This document shows, in pieces, positions 1 to 7,923 of a stretch of 64,000 nucleotides of DNA. Each line of letters opens with the position of its first letter. Within the stretch, counting starts at the first letter, position 1. Both the position numbers and the translations under genes were made by a program. Source of the DNA: Duganella sp. CF517 (GTDB lineage: Bacteria > Pseudomonadota > Gammaproteobacteria > Burkholderiales > Burkholderiaceae_D); assembly GCF_900110275.1 (NCBI RefSeq), contig NZ_FODC01000005.1:1-64000 (forward strand), written 5' to 3'. Below the pieces are notes generated by a model. The model was not told the DNA's origin. It saw nothing but the letters and a program-made list of their open reading frames with translations, and searched no databases.

Positions 1-215
1 GCCGGCTTGCCCAGCAGGGGCGCCAGTTCGATAAACGCGTCGGTCGACAGCGCGATGATGTCGCGATGTCCGATCGCTTGCAGCCCCTCGTCGGCGGCAA
101 AGGCTTCGACCATCAAGGCGGGGGCTTCGTCGCCTAGACTGAGCGCGTACAGCCGGGTGGCGCTGGTGAATTCCGCCAGCGCGCCAGTAATTTGTTCCAG
201 AGTCGATGTTGCCAT
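1..215 (-). CDS. vgrG: Type VI secretion tip protein VgrG, N-terminal fragment (cut by window edge)
   Basis: The first 71 codons of a minus-strand gene are visible, starting at ATG 215-213. The fragment begins MATSTLEQITGALAEF and ends at a D-A-F-I-E-L-A-P-L-L-G-K-P stretch. This matches my recollection of the N-terminus of the VgrG/Vgr-family tip proteins common in Oxalobacteraceae. There, this segment leads into the gp27-like base of the T6SS spike. VgrG trimers cap the Hcp tube and carry effectors across target membranes. The rest of the gene lies outside the window, so the gp5-like region, any C-terminal extension and the effector neighbourhood cannot be judged. The family call rests on remembered similarity of a short segment. 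Confidence 0.65.
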   Translation of the reverse strand, partial: MATSTLEQITGALAEFTSATRLYALSLGDEAPALMVEAFAADEGLQAIGHRDIIALSTDAFIELAPLLGKP

Positions 216-345
216 GCGGTCAACCTCAAGAAATCTCTGGCACGAAGTGTATAAGAAGTTAAGTTTTCTTGCCGCACGACCCCGCAACCGGGAAATCGAC
301 CCGCGCTATGCGGCCGGAATTCCCAGCGATTTCACAAACAGACAA

Positions 346-912
346 TTAGTCCGCCACGGGCGCCGGATAGCTGACCTCGAGGATGTCGAGCTCCTCGACC
401 CCGTGCGGGGCCTGGAAGGTGATCAGATCGCCCTCGCGCGCCTTGGTCAGCGCGCGTGCCACCGGCGCCACCCAGCTGATCTTGCCGTTCAGCGGGTCGA
501 GCTCGTCGATGCCGACGATGGTGATCGTGCGGGTCTCGTCGTGCTGGTTGCAGTAGGTGACGGTGGCGCCAAAGAAGATCTGGTCGCTGCCATGGTGCAC
601 GCTGGGGTCGACGATGGCCGCCGAATCCATGCGCTTGGTCAGGAAGCGGATGCGCCGGTCGATCTCGCGCAGGCGCCGCTTGCCATATATATAGTCGCCA
701 TTCTCGGAGCGGTCGCCGTTCGACGCCGCCCAGTGCACGATGCGCACCACCTCCGGGCGGTCGACGTCGATCAGTTGCAGCAGCTCATCCTTGATGCGCT
801 GGTAGCCCGCCGGCGTGATGTAGTTCTTCGACCCGGCCGGGATGGCCAGCGCCAGCGCGGCGGCTTCCTCGTCGTCGTCCCCGTCCGATTCTTTGACAAA
901 TGCTTTATTCAT
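346..912 (-). CDS. greB: Transcription elongation factor GreB
   Basis: The protein is 188 aa, as expected for Gre factors. It opens with MNKAFVKESD, a typical GreB start. An acidic linker follows, then the N-terminal coiled coil with N-Y-I-T-P-A-G-Y and the S-E-N-G-D-Y-I-Y-G-K-R-R-L-R-E-I-D segment, which carries the catalytic acidic tip. The C-terminal FKBP-like domain ends with the P-V-A-R-A-L and E-G-D motifs. GreB enters the RNA polymerase secondary channel and stimulates cleavage of backtracked transcripts. I chose ATG 912; an in-frame ATG at 921 adds three residues (MAR). It is divergent from the membrane-protein gene at 1033. Confidence 0.93.
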   Translation of the reverse strand: MNKAFVKESDGDDDEEAAALALAIPAGSKNYITPAGYQRIKDELLQLIDVDRPEVVRIVHWAASNGDRSENGDYIYGKRRLREIDRRIRFLTKRMDSAAIVDPSVHHGSDQIFFGATVTYCNQHDETRTITIVGIDELDPLNGKISWVAPVARALTKAREGDLITFQAPHGVEELDILEVSYPAPVAD

Positions 913-1032
913 GCGGGCCATTGTACCCCCTGTCACCCCCGGCACGCGCCGGCGCGCCGCACGCGAGACGACATTCCCCGCGCCGGCGGCGCTTTCACGT
1001 ATCATGCTGTCAGAGGAACAACATAACCAACA

Positions 1033-1593
1033 ATGAAACCCATCCGCCGATACGCACGCCGACTGTTCGCGCCGCTGGTGTATCTCGCCGCCGTGTTACT
1101 GCTGCTGGAAGACTGGCTCTGGACGGTCGGCGCGCGCCTGATGGCCAGGCTCACCGCATGGCCGCCGCTGCACCGGCTCGAGGCGTGGATCTGCCGCCTG
1201 GGGCCGTACGCCGCGCTGGTGCTGTTCGCGTTGCCGGCGGTGCTGCTGTTCCCGGTCAAGCTGCTGGCGTTGTGGGCGATGGGCAACGGCCATGCGCTGA
1301 CCGGCCTGATCGTCATCGTCGTCGCCAAGGTCGTCGGCGCGGCCGCCGTGGCGCGGCTGTACCTGCTCACGCGGCCGGTGCTGCTGACCATCCTCTGGTT
1401 CGCCCGGCTGCTGGGCTGGTTCCTGGCCTTGAAACAGCGCTGGGTGGCCAGCCTGCGCGCCACCGCCGCCTGGCGCCGGGTCGACGCCGTCGCGGCCGGG
1501 GTGCGCCGCTGGCGCCGGGCGCTGCCCGTGCCCGCGCCCGGCAGCTGGACGGCGCGCTTTCGCCGCCTGTTAAAACGTTTCCGCGCGCGCTGA
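1033..1593 (+). CDS. Conserved small membrane protein of unknown function
   Basis: This is a 186-aa protein with a basic N-terminus and a hydrophobic segment at about residues 11-30. Two or three further hydrophobic stretches lie between about 57 and 132, each bounded by Arg/Lys. The last 50 residues are strongly basic and tryptophan-containing (W-R-R, R-R-L-L-K-R-F-R) and are probably cytoplasmic. No catalytic motif is visible. It is divergent from greB and ends 13 bp before the histidine kinase gene. Co-transcription with the two-component pair is possible, but nothing in the sequence gives a function. I recognise the style from Oxalobacteraceae genomes but can name no family. Confidence 0.75.
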   Translation: MKPIRRYARRLFAPLVYLAAVLLLLEDWLWTVGARLMARLTAWPPLHRLEAWICRLGPYAALVLFALPAVLLFPVKLLALWAMGNGHALTGLIVIVVAKVVGAAAVARLYLLTRPVLLTILWFARLLGWFLALKQRWVASLRATAAWRRVDAVAAGVRRWRRALPVPAPGSWTARFRRLLKRFRAR

Positions 1594-1606
1594 CGCCTAC
1601 CACACC

Positions 1607-2731
1607 ATGATCGACGGCCTACCGATGAACCCACCTTCCGATAATTCCACCGGCGGCGCCGCGCTGGCGGCCGAGCTGGCCGAGGTGCGCGCCCGCTTCG
1701 ACGCCATCGTCTCCAACACGCCCGGCCTGGTCTATCAGTTCGTGCTGCACGCCGACGGCGGCGTCTCCTTTCCTTACCTGAGCGACGGCTGCCTGGCCCT
1801 GCTCGGCGTGACGGCGCCCGAGCTGCACGCCGAGCCCGGCCGCTTCCTCGACCTGATCCTGCCCGACGACCGCCGCGCCTACCGCGAGGCGATGCAAGCA
1901 TCGGCGTCGGCGATGTGGAGCTGGAACTGGGAAGGCCGCATCTGGGTCGACGCCTGGAAGGACGTCAAATGGATCAACCTGCGCGCCACGCCGCACCTGC
2001 TGCCCGGCGGCGACGTGCGCTGGGACGGCATGATGACCAACATCACCGAGAGCAAGCTGGAACAGATGGAGGTGCGCCAGTCGCGCGCCCGGCTGGCCGA
2101 GCTCAGCGCCCACACCGACCGCGTCAAGGAGCAGGAGCGCACCCGCATCGCCCGCGAAATCCACGATGAACTAGGCGGCAACCTGACCGCGATCAAGATG
2201 GCGCTGGCGATGCTGGCCGCCCGCCTCGACGACGCCGACCCGGCGCTGCGCGAAAAAACCGACTATGTCGACGCGCTGGTCGACCGCACCATCGACGCCG
2301 TCCACCGCATTTCGCTCGACCTGCGCCCCGCCCTGCTGGACCTGGGCCTGGTGGCGGCGCTGGAGTGGCAGGTCAAGGAATTCGAAAAGCAGGCCGGCGT
2401 GCCGAGCACCTTCTGCGCCAACCAGCGCGACATCGCGCTCGACAACGACCAGGCCACGGCGCTGTTCCGCATCGCCCAGGAGGCGCTGACCAACATCGCC
2501 AAGCACGCCAACGCCACCCGGGTGACGGTCAAGCTGGCGCGGTTGCGGCACCACGTCTCGCTCAAGATCAGCGACAACGGCCGCGGCATCGGCCAGGCCG
2601 ACCGCGCCAAGGCGGCCTCGTTCGGCCTGCGCGGTATGGCCGAACGGGCCCGCGCGCTCGGCGGAACGTTAACGCTGAGCCACGCGGCCGGGGGCGGAAC
2701 TGTTGTTGCCATCAAGATTAAGCAAGATTAA
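1607..2731 (+). CDS. NarL-partner sensor histidine kinase with PAS domain
   Basis: The protein is 374 aa with no transmembrane segment, so it is probably a cytosolic sensor. A PAS-like region spans about residues 25-150, including a W-S-W-N-W-E-G-R-I-W-V core. A HisKA_3-type dimerisation domain follows, with the H-box R-E-I-H-D-E-L-G-G (phospho-acceptor His186). A HATPase_c domain follows, with an N-box near 290 (Q-E-A-L-T-N-I-A-K-H), the G1 motif D-N-G-R-G-I-G near 325 and F-G-L-R-G-M-A-E-R-A. This is the NarX/UhpB/DegS architecture. Its likely partner is the LuxR-type regulator that starts 125 bp downstream. The signal is unknown. An alternative start is ATG 1625, the seventh codon. Confidence 0.88.
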   Translation: MIDGLPMNPPSDNSTGGAALAAELAEVRARFDAIVSNTPGLVYQFVLHADGGVSFPYLSDGCLALLGVTAPELHAEPGRFLDLILPDDRRAYREAMQASASAMWSWNWEGRIWVDAWKDVKWINLRATPHLLPGGDVRWDGMMTNITESKLEQMEVRQSRARLAELSAHTDRVKEQERTRIAREIHDELGGNLTAIKMALAMLAARLDDADPALREKTDYVDALVDRTIDAVHRISLDLRPALLDLGLVAALEWQVKEFEKQAGVPSTFCANQRDIALDNDQATALFRIAQEALTNIAKHANATRVTVKLARLRHHVSLKISDNGRGIGQADRAKAASFGLRGMAERARALGGTLTLSHAAGGGTVVAIKIKQD

Positions 2732-2856
2732 GCACCATCGCGCGCGCGAAAACGCTCATCGCGGCGGCGGCCGGCACTACAATAGCTGGAGTAAAAATTA
2801 CCATTGTGAAATAATGTCACGGCGGATATCCGGAAAGCGTTAGAGAAAAATAACAA

Positions 2857-3504
2857 ATGACAGAAAAAGCCATCATCAAGGTCTTCATCGCCGACGACCA
2901 CGCCATCGTGCGGGAGGGCTTGAAACAAATCCTGGCCGAGACGCGCGACATCGTCGTCGCCGGCGAGGCCGAGAACGGCCTCGACGCGGTCAAGCTGTTC
3001 CGCAAGTCGGAATGCCAGGTGATGCTGCTCGACATTTCGATGCCCGACCGCAGCGGCATCGAGGTGCTCAAACAGATCAAGAAAGAAAAGCCCGAGCTGG
3101 CGGTGCTGATGCTGTCGATGCACCGCGAGGATCAGTACGCGATCCGCTCGCTCAAGGCCGGCGCCTCCGGCTACCTGACCAAGCAGAGCGCGCCGCGCGA
3201 GCTGGTGACGGCGATCCGCCAGGTGGCCGGCGGCCTCAAATACATCAGCCCGGCGCTGGCGCAGGAACTGGCCAACCACGTCGGCGAGGACCACGAGGCG
3301 CCGCCCCACGACACGCTGTCGGACCGCGAATACCAGACGCTGACGATGATCGCCTCCGGCAAGACGGTGGGCATGATCGCCAAGGAACTGTCGCTGTCGG
3401 TCAAGACCGTGAGCGAGTACCGCGCGCGCCTGCTGGTCAAGATGAAACTGAAAAACAGCGCCGAATTGACGCACTATGCGATCAAAAACCAACTGATCGA
3501 GTAA
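2857..3504 (+). CDS. LuxR/NarL-family response regulator
   Basis: This 215-aa protein has a receiver domain with the acidic pair D13-D14, phospho-acceptor D59 (L-L-D-I-S-M-P) and the conserved Lys in Y-L-T-K-Q near residue 109. A GerE/LuxR helix-turn-helix spans about 153-210 (L-S-D-R-E, V-K-T-V-S-E-Y-R). It follows its putative cognate kinase on the same strand. The E-Y-R-A-R-L-L-V-K-M-K-L recognition region resembles the FimZ/NarL group. The targets cannot be read from the window. Adjacency to a cyclase gene and the flagellar filament genes suggests, but does not show, a motility or lifestyle role. Confidence 0.9.
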   Translation: MTEKAIIKVFIADDHAIVREGLKQILAETRDIVVAGEAENGLDAVKLFRKSECQVMLLDISMPDRSGIEVLKQIKKEKPELAVLMLSMHREDQYAIRSLKAGASGYLTKQSAPRELVTAIRQVAGGLKYISPALAQELANHVGEDHEAPPHDTLSDREYQTLTMIASGKTVGMIAKELSLSVKTVSEYRARLLVKMKLKNSAELTHYAIKNQLIE

Positions 3505-3695
3505 TCGGGCGCGGGCGTCGCGGCGGCGCGGGTAAGATGGCGGGTGATCCATCGTCGGCGCCCGTCCGACATGGTTGACTGATTACACATATCTAATGCC
3601 GTGATGAAAGGCATCTTCCGCCCCCTGCTCCGGGCATTGCCTATCGTGACACGGACTTATCATTGGTGTAATCAGAAAACCTTTTAAAAGGCCGC

Positions 3696-5297
3696 GTGTC
3701 ATCTATGTCCAAACCATCCACTCCCGAGCAGAATCCGGCCGATATCGCGCGCGAGGCGTTCAAGCGCCTGGCCGTGCGGCGCATCGCGCCGACGCCGGAA
3801 GCGTACCGGGATATTTATAACGAGATCGCCGGCATCACCGAGCCGGCCGCCGCCGCCGCGCCGGCGGCCCCGGCGCCGCTGGGCAGCGTCGATCCCGGCC
3901 CGGAATCGGTGCTCAGCCAGTTCGCCACCCGCCTGGCCGAAAACACCGGCGACCTGGCCGACTTCGGGCGCCGCTTCAACCGCGCCGTCAAAACGCGCGA
4001 CTGGGAAGGCTACGCCAAGACGCTGTCGCAGCTGGTCGAGCGCCACTTCGTCGCCAGGAAGGGCATCGAGATCGCCGGCGCCGACGCCGACAACGAGCAA
4101 AGCCGCGTGCTGCGCGACCTGCTGAGCCGCACGCTGACGTTCGCCGTCGCCTCGCTGCTGAGCGGCGCGCCGGTGCTGGTGGCCGAGGCCGAATCGTTGG
4201 GCGCGGCCACCAAGCTGGCCCACAGCGAAGAGGCGCTGGCCGAGATCGGCCTGCGGCTGAAACAATTGTGCTTCCAGATCGAACTGCGCGGCGGCGACAG
4301 CGGCGAACAGCAGGAATTGCTGCTGCGCCTGTTCAAACTGCTGCTCGAGAACGTCAGCGAGCTGCTCGACGACGACAGCTGGCTGCGCGGCCAGATCGAA
4401 TCGGTGCAAAACCTGATCGCCGGCCCGCTCGACGTGCGCGCGCTGGAGGAAGCCACGCGCAGCCTCAAGGAAGTGATCTATAAGCAGGGCCAGCTCAAGC
4501 ACAGCCTGTCGGACGTCAAGCTCACCGTCAAGAACATGATGATGACCTTTATCGACCGCCTCAGCCAGGTCGCCGCCTCGACCGGCGACTTCCACGAGAA
4601 AATCGGCGGCTACTCGGAAAAGATCAGCAAGGCCGACAATATCTCCGAGCTCAACACCATTCTCGACGAGGTGCTCAAGGAAACCCGCTTGGTGCAGAGC
4701 GAAGCGCTCAAGGCGCGCGACAAGATGGTGTTGGCGCGCCAGGAGGTGCAGGACGCCGAATCGCGCATTCACGCGCTCGAGGCCAAGCTGCAGCATTTGA
4801 GCGAGCTGGTGCGCGAAGACCAGCTGACCGGCAGCCTCAACCGCCGGGGCCTGGACGACGTCTTCGAGCGCGAGACCGCCCGCGCCGACCGCCGCGGCAC
4901 GCCGCTGTGCATCGCCATCCTCGACCTCGACGATTTTAAAAAGCTCAACGACACCTACGGCCACATCGCCGGCGACGCGGCGTTGAAGCACCTGGTCAAG
5001 ATCGTCAAGGACACCTTGCGCTCGATGGACGTGATCGCCCGCTTCGGCGGCGAGGAATTCCTGATCCTGATGCCGGAAACCTCGGTCGAGGCGGCCGCCA
5101 CCACGATGACGCGCCTGCAGCGCGAGCTGACCAAGCATTTCTTCCTGCACGATAACGAGAAGGTCTTGATCACGTTCTCGGCCGGAGTGGCGTTGCGCCG
5201 CCCCAACGAGGAGCAAACCGAACTGGTCAAGCGGGCCGACAAAGCGATGTACACTGCCAAGCAGACCGGGAAGAACCGGGTGGTGACCGCCGAATAG
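3696..5297 (+). CDS. Diguanylate cyclase (GGDEF) with helical N-terminal region
   Basis: The protein is 533 aa. The first 370 residues have no TM segment and are mostly helical, with an Ala/Pro linker near 50-70 and coiled-coil-like stretches near 250-375. The last 165 residues form a complete GGDEF domain (L-T-G-S-L-N-R-R-G, then D-L-D-D-F-K-K-L-N-D). The active-site loop is GGEEF at residues 451-455. An RxxD inhibitory site (R442-S-M-D445) lies exactly five residues before it. It is therefore predicted to make c-di-GMP from GTP with product inhibition. It lies just upstream of fliC, and a PilZ-type flagellar brake is encoded at 13209, which points to motility control. An alternative start is ATG 3705. 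Confidence 0.9.
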   Translation: MSSMSKPSTPEQNPADIAREAFKRLAVRRIAPTPEAYRDIYNEIAGITEPAAAAAPAAPAPLGSVDPGPESVLSQFATRLAENTGDLADFGRRFNRAVKTRDWEGYAKTLSQLVERHFVARKGIEIAGADADNEQSRVLRDLLSRTLTFAVASLLSGAPVLVAEAESLGAATKLAHSEEALAEIGLRLKQLCFQIELRGGDSGEQQELLLRLFKLLLENVSELLDDDSWLRGQIESVQNLIAGPLDVRALEEATRSLKEVIYKQGQLKHSLSDVKLTVKNMMMTFIDRLSQVAASTGDFHEKIGGYSEKISKADNISELNTILDEVLKETRLVQSEALKARDKMVLARQEVQDAESRIHALEAKLQHLSELVREDQLTGSLNRRGLDDVFERETARADRRGTPLCIAILDLDDFKKLNDTYGHIAGDAALKHLVKIVKDTLRSMDVIARFGGEEFLILMPETSVEAAATTMTRLQRELTKHFFLHDNEKVLITFSAGVALRRPNEEQTELVKRADKAMYTAKQTGKNRVVTAE

Positions 5298-5356
5298 CGT
5301 CGACCTGTGGTCGATTCGACCACGAAAGCGCGGCGGCGCCCCCTCGAAACCCCTGC

Positions 5357-5382
5357 AACCCGGCCTTCGCCGGGTTTTTTTT
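5357..5382 (+). terminator. Rho-independent terminator after the diguanylate cyclase gene
   Basis: A perfect 8-bp stem AACCCGGC/GCCGGGTT has a CTTC tetraloop, and a run of eight T's begins in the last stem bases. It sits about 60 bp after the cyclase stop codon and separates it from fliC. Confidence 0.9.
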
Positions 5383-5418
5383 CATCGAAAACAGCGTGAA
5401 AAATAATTATTTTGGCCC

Positions 5419-5445
5419 TAAAGATTCGCGTTTCGCGGTCGTTTA
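5419..5445 (+). promoter_or_regulatory. Possible second, upstream sigma-28 promoter of fliC
   Basis: TAAAGATT (7 of 8 to TAAAGTTT), an 11-bp spacer, then GTCGTTTA (5 of 8 to GCCGATAA). It is weaker than the downstream site at 5506 and could be chance; spacing is the best argument for it. Confidence 0.3.
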
Positions 5446-5505
5446 AGCGGGCACCCGGGACCAGCTCGACGGTGGAAAGCGACGATTTCCTGCTGTTGCC
5501 CACCC

Positions 5506-5532
5506 TAAAGCTTCCCGCAGGGCAACCGTTAA
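5506..5532 (+). promoter_or_regulatory. Sigma-28 (FliA) promoter of fliC
   Basis: The -35-like element TAAAGCTT and the -10-like element ACCGTTAA are separated by exactly 11 bp, the spacing used by FliA. It lies about 95 bp before the flagellin start codon. Its architecture matches the sites I find before fliD, flgM and flgK. Confidence 0.85.
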
Positions 5533-5626
5533 TCATTACAACAGCGGTTTGATTGTCTCGGAACGGGGAGACAGACCAAAGTGAAATGAGCACCTAGCCC
5601 AAATCGAAGTAATCTGGAGAATCATC

Positions 5627-7225
5627 ATGGCACAAGTCATCAATAGCAACATCGCATCGCTGAACTCGCAACGTAACCTGAGCAGCTCGCAAGCTTCCCT
5701 GTCGACCTCGTTGCAGCGTCTGTCCTCCGGCCTGCGCATCAACAGCGCCAAGGACGATGCCGCCGGTCTGGCCATTTCCGAGCGCTTCACGTCGCAGATT
5801 CGCGGTAACCAAACGGCTGCGCGCAACGCCAACGACGGTATCTCGCTGGCTCAAACGGCCGAGGGTGGCTTGAGCACTGCTGGCGATCTGCTGCAACGTA
5901 TCCGCGAACTGGCTGTCCAGTCCGCCAACGGCACCAACTCCGATTCGGACCGTTCGTCGATTCAAAACGAGGTATCGGCCCTGTCGCAAGAGCTGGACCG
6001 CGTCGCCAACACCACCCAGTTCAACGGCCAAAACGTGCTGGACGGCTCGCTGACCTCGGCCCAGTTCCAGGTCGGCGCCAACTCCGGCCAGACCATCAAC
6101 GTCGGCGTCGGCTCGGCCAAGGCAACCGATCTGGGCAACAACGCACTCAAATCGGCCACCGGCGGCACCCTGACCACCTCGCTGTCGCAAGCGGCATCGA
6201 ACGTTGACGGCACCAACAACATCGCCGCCAGCGAAACGTTGACCATCACCTCCGGCAAGGGCGTCTCCACCGACGTCGTGGTCAACGGCCCGAACGCCGG
6301 TGCCACGCCGCCGAAACTGCAGGCCGACAGCGCCGCCAAGATCGCCTCGAACATCAACGCCCAGAGTGGCACGACCGGCGTCACGGCCAAGGCGTCGACC
6401 AGCGCGACCATCACCGGCATCACCGACGGCGCGGTGCAGTTCGAACTGCGCGGCGCCAACTCGGTGGCCAACGACTCGACCTCGAAGGCGGTCACCATCT
6501 CCGCCAAAGTGGTCGGCGGCGACCTGTCGGCACTGGCCCAAGCCATCAATTCGCAAAGCGGCACCACCGCCGTCACCGCGTCGATTAAAAAGGATGGCGC
6601 AGGCGTCGCCTCTCTGGTACTGAGCAACTCCAACGGCGATGATATCAACCTGAAGAACAAGCTGGCGGACACCGCCACCGGTCTGGGCGCCGCCTCGATC
6701 GCCGGCGCGGCCACGCCGGCCAACGGCACCGCCGCAGCCGTGCCAGCCGCCACCCAAACCATCCCGCAAGGCGACGCCACCGGCACCAACGCTTCGGTGG
6801 TCGTGGGCGGCAAGCTCGACTTCTCGTCGGACTCGGGCTTCTCGATCAAATCGACCGGCAACGCGATCCTCGGCGGCACCGCCGGCGACTCGTTCGGTTC
6901 GGATCTGCAATCGGTCGCCAAGCTGGACGTGAGCACCGTCGAAGGCTCGAACGCGGCACTGAAGACCATCGACTCGGCGCTGAACCAGATCAACAGCAAC
7001 CGCGCCGCGCTCGGTGCGATCCAGAACCGTTTCGCGTCGACCATCGCCAACCTGAACACGACGACGGAAAACCTGTCCGCTTCGCGTAGCCGGATTCAAG
7101 ATACCGACTTCGCCGCGGAAACGGCAACCCTGACCCGTGGCCAGATCCTGCAACAAGCCGGTACCGCGATGCTGGCGCAGGCGAACTCGCTGCCGAACGG
7201 CGTGCTGTCGCTGCTGCGTGGTTAA
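5627..7225 (+). CDS. fliC: Flagellin, filament subunit
   Basis: This 532-aa flagellin has conserved D0/D1 ends. The N-terminus is MAQVINSNIASLNSQRNL with L-S-S-G-L-R-I-N-S-A-K-D-D-A-A-G-L. The C-terminus holds R-S-R-I-Q-D-T-D-F-A-x-E-T-A and ends L-P-N-G-V-L-S-L-L-R-G. The surface-exposed middle (about 170-430) is Ala/Thr/Gly-rich and contains two flagellin-IN-like segments with Q-S-G-T-T-(G/A)-V-T-A. It is secreted by the flagellar type III system with FliS as chaperone and polymerises under the FliD cap. It has its own sigma-28 promoter and is followed by a strong terminator, so it is largely monocistronic. Confidence 0.97.
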   Translation: MAQVINSNIASLNSQRNLSSSQASLSTSLQRLSSGLRINSAKDDAAGLAISERFTSQIRGNQTAARNANDGISLAQTAEGGLSTAGDLLQRIRELAVQSANGTNSDSDRSSIQNEVSALSQELDRVANTTQFNGQNVLDGSLTSAQFQVGANSGQTINVGVGSAKATDLGNNALKSATGGTLTTSLSQAASNVDGTNNIAASETLTITSGKGVSTDVVVNGPNAGATPPKLQADSAAKIASNINAQSGTTGVTAKASTSATITGITDGAVQFELRGANSVANDSTSKAVTISAKVVGGDLSALAQAINSQSGTTAVTASIKKDGAGVASLVLSNSNGDDINLKNKLADTATGLGAASIAGAATPANGTAAAVPAATQTIPQGDATGTNASVVVGGKLDFSSDSGFSIKSTGNAILGGTAGDSFGSDLQSVAKLDVSTVEGSNAALKTIDSALNQINSNRAALGAIQNRFASTIANLNTTTENLSASRSRIQDTDFAAETATLTRGQILQQAGTAMLAQANSLPNGVLSLLRG

Positions 7226-7268
7226 GATCCGGGGATGGGTTGACGTCGTACCGTCTCTCTGACCAGGT

Positions 7269-7300
7269 TCCCCGGCTGATTTTGTCAGCCGGGGATTTTT
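7269..7300 (+). terminator. Rho-independent terminator after fliC
   Basis: An 11-bp perfect stem TCCCCGGCTGA/TCAGCCGGGGA has a TTTTG loop and is followed by five T's. It lies 44 bp after the fliC stop and 16 bp before the flaG start. flaG is therefore probably expressed by read-through past this hairpin. Confidence 0.92.
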
Positions 7301-7315
7301 CGTAAAGGAAACATC

Positions 7316-7702
7316 ATGACTATCGATACCATAGGCTCGGCCACACCGGCCCGCCAGGCCGATCGCGCCCCCGCCAGCGGCGACGTGGCGGCGTTGCCGG
7401 GCGCCCCGCGCGCGCCGGCCAGCGCGGTCGACACGGCGGCGGCCGTCAAGGGGCCGTCCACCGTGCCGAACGCCGAGCAGCTCAAGGAAGCCGTATCGCA
7501 GCTCAACAAGGCGTCCCAGGACAAGTCGCAGGGCCTGGAGTTTTCCATCGACAATGACAGCAAGCGCACCGTCGTCAAGGTGATCGACCAGACCACCAAG
7601 GAAGTGCTGCGCCAGATTCCGACCCCGGAAGCGCTGGAAATCGCCAAAGCGCTGGAATCGAAATCCAGCACCGCCGGCCTGCTGATCCAGCAGACCGCAT
7701 GA
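7316..7702 (+). CDS. flaG: Flagellar protein FlaG
   Basis: A 128-aa protein with a variable Ala/Pro-rich first half. The conserved FlaG core covers the second half: L-E-F-S-I-D-N-D-S-K-R-T-V-V-K-V-I-D, then T-K-E-V-L-R-Q-I-P. FlaG proteins affect filament length or structure and are usually found between fliC and fliD, as here. A good ribosome site (AAAGGAAAC) precedes the ATG. No FliA-type promoter is visible between fliC and flaG, so expression probably depends on read-through of the fliC terminator. Confidence 0.9.
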   Translation: MTIDTIGSATPARQADRAPASGDVAALPGAPRAPASAVDTAAAVKGPSTVPNAEQLKEAVSQLNKASQDKSQGLEFSIDNDSKRTVVKVIDQTTKEVLRQIPTPEALEIAKALESKSSTAGLLIQQTA

Positions 7703-7736
7703 AGCGGCCGCGCCATGGGCGCGCCGCTTTTTTTCT
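7703..7736 (+). terminator. Terminator after flaG
   Basis: A GC-rich hairpin, AGCGG-C-CGCGCC with ATG loop and GGCGCG-CCGCT (one bulged C), runs straight into a T-rich tract. It begins right at the flaG stop codon and isolates flaG from fliD. Confidence 0.8.
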
Positions 7737-7862
7737 TTTCGGGCATGCTTTTCTGAGGCAATGCCCAGCATTCCCCATCGCGCCAACCTGGTTGGCGCCC
7801 GCCGACGCGGCAGCGCCGCCTGTTTTTTCCGCTTTGCCCGAACAGGCCGGTAATCTCCCCTC

Positions 7863-7889
7863 TCAAGTCCGGTTTGATTCTGCCGATAT
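7863..7889 (+). promoter_or_regulatory. Sigma-28 (FliA) promoter of fliD
   Basis: TCAAGTCC, an 11-bp spacer and GCCGATAT (7 of 8 to GCCGATAA). It lies 35 bp before the GTG start of fliD, so fliD-fliS-fliT can be driven separately from fliC. Confidence 0.82.
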
Positions 7890-7923
7890 TGTCTTATATT
7901 ATTGCTTTACTTAGGAGCGCATT

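Larger units (their letters stand above)
5298..5626. other. 329-bp non-coding region upstream of fliC
   Basis: I see no gene here. The region holds a rho-independent terminator for the cyclase gene (5357-5382) and a clear sigma-28 promoter (5506-5532). A weaker second sigma-28-like site (5419-5445) is also present. The remainder is a leader of about 90 nt ending in a TGGAG ribosome site before the fliC ATG. Confidence 0.75.

Noticed and set aside
7..1026. Long plus-strand open frame over the vgrG start and greB
   Set aside because: It is antisense to greB, which has clear family motifs; its Arg/Asp/His-rich composition is that of a shadow frame.
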